Assembly: GCA_019693395.1 (NCBI GenBank)
Contig: JAAMXP010003486.1
Coordinates: forward strand, 1-14,145
DNA length: 14,145 nucleotides
Direction of reading: 5' to 3'
Origin: Ettlia oleoabundans
Taxonomy: Eukaryota > Chlorophyta > Chlorophyceae > Chlamydomonadales
Every line of letters starts with the position of its first letter. Positions within the stretch are counted from its first letter, which is position 1. The notes beneath the pieces were generated by a model. The model had not been told where the DNA came from. It saw only the letters and a program-made list of their open reading frames with translations, and ran no database searches. Both the position numbers and the translations under genes were made by a program. Below, one piece after another: positions 7,711 to 14,145 of this stretch.

Positions 7711-10700
7711 TCACGAGCCACGGTATGTGCTGTAGCCAAAGGGGTTCCAGGTGAGAGGCACGTGGAAGTGCTCCCGAGACTGCGCAGCACAACACTCAGC
7801 AAGGCGCAGCATGTCAGTGCACAGCAGGAGCGCCTGCTGAGACAATCTATGCAAAGCGCTCGATGGAGTGCAGCATGGGAAAGGCAGGCCACCATAGAAC
7901 TACTGTTGGCAATGCTCATGCCCGAAGTACAAATGCACGCATCGCACCCAATATCTCTTGGAATGCTATCCGCTCCGTCCCCGGTCGTCCCATATGGCCC
8001 CATACTGGCCCTTATCAGCTATACATAGCAGGAATCTATTATTGCAATTTGCCTGCCGGACTCACCTGGTGCGGCTGGATCTCAAACTCCACAGACACCG
8101 AGGGGTAGAAGCGGCGGGTGGGAAGAAAGAAGGCGGGGTGTTCCTGGGAGCAACGGGCCATGTACTCTGCTGTATTGAATGTTATGCGGTAGTGACCTGG
8201 CTCCACTGGCTCCCCTGGCGGCAGCAAGTCGCCGATCCGGCCGTCCTTGTTGGTCTGGCCCTGAGCAATCGCCTCCCAGGCTGCCGCTGAGCCAGGGGCA
8301 ACGCGCATTAGAGTGACACGCACCCCCGGCGCGGGGCGGCCTATGCAGGTGTCCAGCACGTGTGTGGTGATAGGTGAGCGGGGTGGCGCCGCATCGGCTG
8401 CACAGGAAGGCAGCGTGCAGGCAGGCAGCAGGGGCGTTGCCGGCAGAATTGTGGGAATTGCAGGCCAGGTTCAAGTCCGGCTGTTCTGCTCATGGCCCAT
8501 GCCTATACACTCCCCAACGCATTGCGCTTGATATACGGCCACAACCGCAGACCTGCACGCGGCGCCAGCTGCGCCAACAGCCGACCTGCGCGGCGATCTG
8601 CCGGGTCGGCAACCGCTGCCACATCCGCTGGCGGAGCCGTGCTCACGCCCCTAAACAACTTGCACATGCGCAGCTCTGTGATCTTCTGCTGCTCCACTGC
8701 CGCATTCGTCAGCTCAATGGCGGGCGCGTTTGCATACCTGCAGGAGAGTTGAGGCTAACGGGTGGAGTGGACAGGCCAGGCAGGCAGACAGACAGGAAGG
8801 TCAGCGGAAGCATGTGCCATCATTGCAGGGTGCAGAGCCGGCGCCGCCAACTGGACACGATGGCGGCGCCACAGCAACACAGCCAATCGATGGTCGGCTT
8901 CTGCCGGCAAGAGCCCGCGTCTGGGTCCGGCAGGCAGGCGGCTGTGACCCAGGCAGCTGGGGACAGCCATGCTGCGCCGAATGCTGTGGCGGCGGCGCTA
9001 CAAATGGCCGCCGGCTGTCGCTCATGGCCCCTTTTGCAATTCGTTGCAAGAGACCCCGCTCCCGTTAGCACCCGCTCCCCGTAGCGAACGCACACACAAC
9101 ACCACACACGCACGATGGCTTCCACCGCTTTCGTTGCCTCCCCCGCCCGCCTCAGCGCGGGCAAGAAGGAGACGCCCCTGAAGTTTGCGGCGCATTCTAA
9201 GAACGCGGGAAAGGTGAGGCCTCGGGCGGCGGCGGGCAGCGAGCCGTTGGCCCCAAAGATCGACATGCCTGCCCACTCCGCCTCTCCCTGTGCTTCTCCC
9301 CGCAGATGGATCGTTTCATCCCCAACCGCAGCGCCAGCAACCTCGATGTGGCCAACTACAACGTGAGCCGCGAGGCTAAGGACGTGGAGAACCTGGACGC
9401 CCTGTCCCCCACCAAGGTGAGAGACTGGCTGCAGCAGGCAAACCGGATTCTGGAGACGTGCAATCATAAAGCGGCCGCCGAGCAGCAGCCGAGTGCAGGG
9501 TATTAACGATGTGACTGTTGACCCGCTGCCCCACCATCACCTGCCGCCAACAGTCGTATTGCCGCTGTTCCGCCCCTCCGCTTCCCTGCCCCACAGCTGG
9601 AATACAAGAAGCAGCTGGCCGCCAACCTGGGCCAGGACGACTCTGCGCGCATCCTGGCTTTCAAGCAGAAGGCACCTGCCCCGGCTGAGGGCTACGAGAA
9701 CCACATGGCAGCACTCTACACCGCCAACGCCGGCCCTCGGCCCAAGAAGGCCTTCCGCGCCGTCCCCCAGCAGCCCGACCGCATCCTGGACGCCCCAGAC
9801 CTTGTTGACGACTACTACCTTAACCTGCTTGACTGGGGCTCCACCAACTCGGTGAGACAACCACCAAGCAGTGCTGCTGGTGGCGGCAGGGTTGGAGATA
9901 GCAGGGTGCCAAGCACTCGATTGCATTGCAGTGACTAAGCAGGGGGTTTGCAATGAAGCATGAGGATTGCAGAGGTGGAGCAGCATTCACTACCATGTGT
10001 GCTGTGCTGCCCACCCCAGCTGCAGGGCAGGGCAGCCGGATAATCCGCTTGACAGTCTGTACGTACCCTGCTGACGGTCATTGCTCCCCGCTGCCTGGCC
10101 CCTTTTGCTGCGCTGCAGGTTGCTGTGGCACTCAACCAGACTGTGTACCTCTGGAACGCCTCCTCCGGTGACATCCAGGAGCTGCTGAGCGCCCAGGGGG
10201 ACGACTACATCACCTCCCTCTCCTGGGCAGCCGACGGCAAGCACGTGGCGGTGGGCTACTCCAACGCCCTCACCCAGATCTGGGATGCCGAGCGCTGCAA
10301 GCCCATCCGCAACCTCACCGGCCATGCCGCCCGCGTCAGCTCCCTGAGCTGGAACAACCACATCCTGTCCACAGGCGGCCGCGACTCCCTCATCCTCAAC
10401 CATGACGTGCGCGTGCGTGAGCACATCACCGCCACGCTGCGCGGCCATGAGCAGGAGGTTTGCGGCCTCAAGTGGTCGCCAAACGGCACCCAGGTGGGCG
10501 CACAGGTGGTGCATGGGTGGCCTTGGTTGTATATTTTGGTAGGTTCAAAATGGCGGGTGAGCAGGGTAGGGCTAGCTGGGGCAGGGAGCTGGATGTGCGC
10601 CAACAGCTCAGCAAAGCAAGCCAGCTGGAACGACTTGCGTTGCATTATGCACCCAAGTTTTGTTTATGATGGCCCTGCATCTGACTCTGGTTGTTTTGCT

Positions 10701-12711
10701 GCACCAACCCTGCTGCTGCAGCTGGCCAGCGGCGGTAACGACAACCTGTTGATGATCTGGGATGCGGCCAATGACCGGCCCAGCCATCGCATCACCGCCC
10801 ACCAGGCCGCCGTCAAGGCGCTGGCCTGGTGCCCCTTCCAGAGCAACCTGCTGGCCACCGGCGGCGGCACTGCGGACAGGACCATCAAGTTCCACAACAC
10901 GCACACAGGTGTGAGCTGGGCTGGGTATGGGGAGACTTGGCTGGTCACATGCAACCATAGCCTGCACATTAGCTAAACTCCGAGCAAGTGAGGTTCCATA
11001 GCTGACATCCGGTTGAACAACTGCTGTGACTGTCAATCACAAAGCCCATCTTGCCTATACCACTATGCAGGGGCTCTCCTCAACTCCATTGACACTGGCA
11101 GCCAGGTCTGCTCGCTCCAGTGGAACCGCCACGAGCGCGAGCTGCTCTCCTCCCACGGTTTTAGGTGGGTGGAGGCAGAATCAGGGGTTGGATGGACAGA
11201 GCTGCAACTGCCAGCAAGTGTCACAGAGGGTTGCTGCATTCTGCTCAGCTTGCATCCAGTTCGCTCTTCTGGTAAACACCTGGTGTTTACATGTGTTTGT
11301 TGCTCCATCTTCCCGTGCTGCAGCCAGAACCAGCTTTGCCTCTGGAAGTACCCCTCCATGGCAAAGGTGGCGGAGCTCACAGGTCACACCTCCCGGGTGC
11401 TGCACCTGGCCCAGAGCCCCGATGGCACCACCGTGGTCAGCGCCGCCGCGGACGAGACGCTGCGCTTCTGGCGCTGCTTTGGCGAGCCCGCTGGCACCGC
11501 CTCCAAGGCGGCTGCCAAGCCAGGCGCGGCCGCCAGCAGCATGATGCGCAGCGTCAACATCCGATAAAGCGGTTGTGCGCGGGGTAGGTATGCAGGTGGT
11601 CCCGCTCATCCCCTGCACGCTCCGTCCCTGTTCCCTGCCATTGCCTAACCCCGCCCTGCCACTTTGTGCCCCCCTTGTGTGCTTGCTCCCTCGCCTGCCC
11701 TGCCCTGCAATACCACCGCGCCAGCGGCTCACCTGTGCAGACCTGGCCATGGGTGCGCAGGTGGCTGCGTTTCGTGCGCGCAGATGGCATGCCACTGCTT
11801 GTGCCTGCCTGCTTGCCCTGCCCTGCTGTGCCCACATGTGGCGCTTAGCCCCCACTGGGATCCCCTCATCCCTCGGTGCTCTTAAGCGCCCCAAACCCGC
11901 GGAAAATCCCCCTGGTGTGAGAATGGTCCCCATCGAACAGCTCAGCCAGCCGAAATGGGCCCCTAATCTGATCCAGCAGTGGCGAAAGGCAAAGCAGCAG
12001 CACGCACCTGCGCTGTATGGCAGCCAGCATTTCTTCGGCACTCTTCCCGCTGGCGCAAATGATGAAGATGTGCCCAAACTTCTGCTCGTACCGCCGGTTC
12101 CATTCTGCTAGTGTCTGCAAAAGTGGTATCCAGCCAATGAGGTCAATGGCTTTGCTACGCAAGGCTTTGAACAATGAGGAAAGCGGCACACCTGCAGGCA
12201 AGGTCGGGTTGCATAAGAGAGCAACAGATTTGGTCCTGACAGCTGCCGTACCCACCTGCAACACCTTGTCTGATGCCCCTGCTGCCGCTGCTTGCTCGCC
12301 CTTGCTCATGTCGGCAAATGCGCCGTACTTCCTGCGCAGGCCTTCAAGATCTCCAATCTTTGGGTGTGCAGCAAACGCCTCCAGCCAGCCTGTCACGGGC
12401 GTCTGCACATCAGCTCAGCAGGGTGGCATTATGCAGGGGGTATGCGGCTGGCAGAGACTCTGAAACATGAGGTATGCATGGCAGTGGTTGCTGGCTTGCC
12501 GCCAAGGCTAGGACACAGGCAACAGGACAACCTTTGCTGTGCGCTGGGGATGCCGCTGGCGGAACAAGTGCACCTGGTGCCACCACACCGTGCGAGCGGC
12601 GGCGATCAACTCCTCCAAACCGCCATACGGCCCCTGACCCACCACTGCCTCTGCAAAGCTGCGGCAGGAGCAGCACTCCTGTAGGGCAGCCTGGGTGGGG
12701 GCCAGGCGCAT
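7711..12711 (-). CDS. TTL: Bifunctional allantoin synthase (UraD-HIUase fusion)
   Basis: Converts 5-hydroxyisourate to OHCU, then to S-allantoin, after urate oxidase in purine breakdown. Minus-strand exons: 12711-12574, 12402-12256, 12114-12008, 8737-8553, 8397-8066 and 7779-7711. All phases match, giving 325 residues, close to plant TTL. The UraD half (about 8-160) has [13 protein letters not shown] with catalytic His59, a Glu-Gln pair at 82-83, [18 protein letters not shown], and the terminal helix [14 protein letters not shown]. The HIUase half (about 200-325) has TTHVLDT (His205), TNKDGR, HFHVPL (His309) and the C-terminal YRGS. No stop or start separates the halves; the join GCA-G/CC is in phase. 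The linker has a PTS2-like RAGRLLAQL, hinting at peroxisomal import. The third intron is 3270 bases and contains the entire CDC20 gene on the other strand. The ATG at 12711 is the first in frame. Confidence 0.88.
8553..8586 (-). other. Alternative donor pair around PTS2-like linker
   Basis: On the minus strand, exon 4 of allantoin synthase can end at 8586 (GCAG/GTCGGC) or at 8553 (GCAG/GTCTGC). Both leave one base of a codon, so both join exon 5 in frame. The longer form adds 11 residues and completes RAGRLLAQL (residues 180-188). It matches the PTS2 pattern at positions 1, 5, 6, 8 and 9 but has Ala at position 2, where Leu, Val, Ile or Gln is usual. The short form lacks it. Confidence 0.45.
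8755..8761 (+). promoter_or_regulatory. MSA-like Myb3R element, distal, CDC20 promoter
   Basis: GCTAACGGG (8754-8762) contains CTAACGG, the core of the mitosis-specific activator element bound by three-repeat Myb proteins in plants. It lies about 355 bases before the CDC20 ATG, just inside the host intron. It departs from the full consensus at its outer bases. Confidence 0.35.
9062..9068 (-). promoter_or_regulatory. MSA-like Myb3R element, proximal, CDC20 promoter
   Basis: CCGTTAG on the plus strand is CTAACGG on the minus strand, again within GCTAACGGG (9061-9069). It lies about 47 bases before the CDC20 ATG. This is the same nine-base word as the distal copy, in opposite orientation. MSA elements work in either orientation and drive G2/M genes such as CDC20. 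Confidence 0.4.
9115..11567 (+). CDS. CDC20: CDC20, APC/C activator, WD40 protein
   Basis: Substrate receptor and activator of the anaphase-promoting complex at metaphase-anaphase; target of the spindle checkpoint. Exons: 9115-9213, 9306-9416, 9597-9851, 10119-10493, 10722-10908, 11071-11164 and 11324-11567, all in phase, 454 residues. Seen: C-box DRFIPNRS (35-42); [10 protein letters not shown] (about 88-97), a likely Mad2-binding motif; then [20 protein letters not shown], the Cdc20-type entry to the propeller. Seven WD40 blades span about 155-430, with phrases such as [35 protein letters not shown] and LRFWRCFG. The C-terminal Ile-Arg (IR) tail ends VNIR. Asn in the C-box and the [10 protein letters not shown] block favour Cdc20 over Cdh1/CCS52. 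The copy looks intact. The whole gene lies antisense in an intron of allantoin synthase. Exon 2 begins exactly with ATG, so a shorter form starting at Met34 is possible. Confidence 0.93.
11568..12007. other. CDC20 3' flank inside host intron
   Basis: About 440 bases separate the CDC20 stop from the donor of allantoin synthase exon 3. The plus strand is pyrimidine-rich with CCTGCC runs around 11690-11830. No exon was recognised on either strand. No TGTAA was seen here, nor in the following 500 bases, so the CDC20 transcript may end late and run antisense to host exons. Confidence 0.5.
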
Positions 12712-13066
12712 GGTAGACTGCTTAATCAAGGTGCCCGTAACCAATGCAGTAGTAATCGGCGGTCTAATTGAGGTTGCAAGCTCTCAACGCTCAATTCAGT
12801 CGGGACCACTGACGTGGCACCCACAGCAGGGAGCCACAGAAGATCTTCGACTCATGAAAAACAGTATTGAATGCACGCGGCGGTGCGAGAGGCACGCATT
12901 AGCAAAGGCCCAAATGTGGGTGGTTCTGTACCGGGCTCCCTAAAGTTTCGACTGCGACGTCGCGGTTGTCGGAAGCCTGTTGCGGCATCCCAAGTTGCTG
13001 AGAAGCCATGACAGGCCTATCTGGAGCAGGGTGAAGTGCTGCTGCGTTTGCTGCGGCCCGTTCAAT
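12712..13066. promoter_or_regulatory. Divergent promoter: allantoin synthase and amino acid transporter
   Basis: Only 355 bases separate the two proposed ATGs on opposite strands, so this must hold both promoters and both 5' UTRs. It contains CCAAT (12741-12745), TGACGTGG (12810-12817), an ACGT-core bZIP-type site, and the palindrome GCGACGTCGC (12954-12963). No clear TATA box was seen. Co-regulation of two nitrogen-related genes is an inference. Confidence 0.45.
12954..12963. promoter_or_regulatory. Perfect 10-bp palindrome GCGACGTCGC
   Basis: The sequence reads the same on both strands and centres on GACGTC, a bZIP/CRE-type core. It lies about 105 bases before the transporter ATG and about 245 before the allantoin synthase ATG. 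A dimeric transcription factor site is plausible but unproven. Confidence 0.35.
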
Positions 13067-14145
13067 ATGGCAGCGGCGCCAGCGGTAGTTGTGGTGGCGA
13101 AGCTTCGGTCCCAAGGTTTGCTTACAATTCCCTCAACTCCCTTATCTTGCAGGCTTTCACAGCCGCTGTTAGTGTCCCGCGACGCGGAGCAGGCTGGGAA
13201 GAAGTGGTGCAGGCTGCTCACCCGAAACGATCTTGAGGCAGCGGCGCTACCCGCAGCTGCCGCTTCCGTGACCACGGCCTGGGCAGCTGTGGAGCAGGTT
13301 ATAGAAGAACCGCCTGTCCAGTTCCCACAGAGCTCTCTATGGGATACCACCATGAACTTCACCAACTCCATTTTGGGTGCTGGCCTGCTGACGCTGCCGC
13401 ACTCGTTTGCCGGACTGGGGGTGGTGGGCGGTGTGGCGCTCACTGCAGCCGTGGGATTTATGACCCACGCCAGCATCGCCCTCATGCTCAGGTGCGTCAT
13501 TGACTGCAGGGCGATGGCTCGAAAGGGCAGCTAGGACGTGGCAAGCGGGTGTGTGTCATACCAAGGGATGGAAGGGCACCAGTGGCACAGTTGGCAGGGC
13601 CACTGCAAAGCGGGTGGCGTGCCTGTACCGCACCCCGTTGATTTTCCCAGCTTGCTTCAGTACAACATAAACCATGCTGTATCATGCCCTCCACACCCTC
13701 ACCGTCCCACCTGCTTTGCTATTTGACCCCTTCTACAGGCCCACTGAGCGCAGCGGCAAGCTGACCTACGCCTCGGTTGTGGAGCACGAGTGGGGGCGGT
13801 GGGCGGGTGCCGCCGTGCGCTTCTCCATCATCGCTGGCAGCGCCGGCTTCCTGGTGCTCTACCTCATCATACTCGCAGACCTGCTCGTGGGTGGGTCGGT
13901 GGGTAGATCAGGGGTGCATGGGTTGTTCGTGGGTGGGCAGGTTGTTCATGGGTGGGCGGAAGCATGGCAAGTTTTGGTGGCAGGTTAGTTGCGGGCGTAC
14001 CCTTGCTCCGTTGTGCCATGGAGCTGGTGTTGGTGTTCCTAGGCAGGCAGCCAGCCTCTCTTCTGCGCGTAGCTAACCGGCATGAGTGGGGCATTTACAG
14101 CCCACCTGGGACTCCCAATGGTGACGCCCCTCCCACCCACCCACC
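13067..14145 (+). CDS. Amino acid transporter, SLC38/AAAP family, 3' partial
   Basis: Proton- or sodium-coupled amino acid carrier by family. Exons seen: 13067-13491 and 13739 to about 13890; the rest lies right of the window. The first ATG in the open frame is 13067. Residues 1-90 are a hydrophilic N-terminal region, with SQPLLVSRDAEQ like cytosolic leaders of this family. WDTTMNFTNSILGAGLLTLP (about 97-116) is the signature first membrane helix with its unwound GAG segment. A second helix follows (GVVGGVALTAAVGFMTHASI). Exon 2 joins through Arg (AG/G) and gives TYASVVEHEWGRW, then a third hydrophobic helix ending YLIILADLLVG. The donor may be 13887 or 13891. A possible third exon begins at 14101 after TTTACAG and stays open in the phase set by 13891. 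Substrate unknown. Confidence 0.8.
13921..13957 (+). repeat. 18-bp direct repeat in transporter intron
   Basis: GGTTGTTCGTGGGTGGGC (13921-13938) recurs at 13940-13957 with one change (G to A), a period of 19. It follows GTGGGTGGGTCGGTGGGT at 13886-13903. The region is rich in GGG runs. It looks like minisatellite-type expansion in an intron. Confidence 0.6.

Larger units (their letters stand above)
8738..12007 (-). other. Giant host intron 3 of allantoin synthase
   Basis: The donor reads CAGCGCAG/GTGCGTG and the acceptor CTCCTGCAG/G on the minus strand. The upstream exon ends with two bases of a codon and the downstream exon supplies one, giving Arg131, so the UraD text runs on as AAIQRR then YANAPAIEL. 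At 3270 bases it is about ten times the other introns of the gene (141-286). It holds CDC20 with its promoter and at least part of its 3' UTR. Confidence 0.85.

Noticed and set aside
7320..8003. Long minus-strand open frame of 227 codons over the 3' end of allantoin synthase
   Set aside because: It overlaps the true last exon (7779-7711) in another frame and runs through the intron and the F-BAR 3' coding exon. Its protein resembles nothing, while the HIUase frame ends in YRGS.
8039..8737. UraD C-terminus and HIUase as separate genes
   Set aside because: The exon at 8737-8553 begins in the middle of the UraD domain and joins the HIUase exon in phase, with no stop before the donor; the TAG at about 8505 lies past it in the intron.
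8820..9467. Minus-strand frame of 215 codons opposite CDC20 exons 1 and 2
   Set aside because: GC-rich antisense shadow of CDC20 coding exons and promoter; the plus-strand C-box exon is decisive.
11181..12077. Minus-strand frame of 298 codons between CDC20 and UraD exons
   Set aside because: Antisense shadow of CDC20 exon 7 plus low-complexity intron. It overlaps the UraD exon in a different frame and shows no family motif.
13110..13146. Intron-like stretch GTTTGC...CTTGCAG in the transporter N-terminus
   Set aside because: At 37 bases it is too short for a spliceosomal intron, and the frame is open through it; retained as coding.
1..14145. tRNA, rRNA, CRISPR array, insertion sequence or long terminal repeats
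   Set aside because: No cloverleaf, conserved rRNA stretch, spaced repeats, transposase motif or terminal repeats were seen on reading both strands.

Overview
The window looks like nuclear DNA of a green alga (chlorophyte, possibly Trebouxiophyceae). It is GC-rich and intron-dense, and most introns end in TGCAG. It encodes an SPPPP wall-type protein and a plant-type fused allantoin synthase. This placement rests on gene content and intron style only; no species is recognised.

Layout. About 70-480 is a sharply AT-rich island unlike the rest, possibly an organellar or foreign insert. 643-2644 (+) is the 3' part of a single-pass membrane protein with a Ser-Pro-rich ectodomain. 2645-3443 is a gene-free spacer. 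3444-7442 (+) is a roughly 12-exon F-BAR plus PH domain protein. It converges on the 3' end of a minus-strand gene running from 12711 down to 7711. That gene encodes bifunctional allantoin synthase (OHCU decarboxylase fused to 5-hydroxyisourate hydrolase, like plant TTL). A complete seven-exon CDC20 gene, 9115-11567 (+), lies on the opposite strand inside the 3270-base third intron of the allantoin synthase gene. A divergent promoter region (12712-13066) separates allantoin synthase from an amino acid transporter of the SLC38/AAAP type, 13067 onward (+), which runs off the right edge.

The main result is the nested arrangement. The UraD domain is itself split across CDC20: the exon ending at 12008 and the exon starting at 8737 join in matching phase (2+1 bases) and rebuild a continuous UraD sequence. 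The linker between the two enzyme domains also carries a degenerate PTS2-like peroxisomal signal flanked by two in-frame splice donors. This suggests dual targeting by alternative splicing, as known for plant TTL. The genes do not form an operon. They share space rather than pathway: purine catabolism, mitotic control, membrane shaping, amino acid transport and cell-surface structure.

All exon boundaries were read by eye from GT/AG sites, phase and family similarity, without transcripts or alignments.
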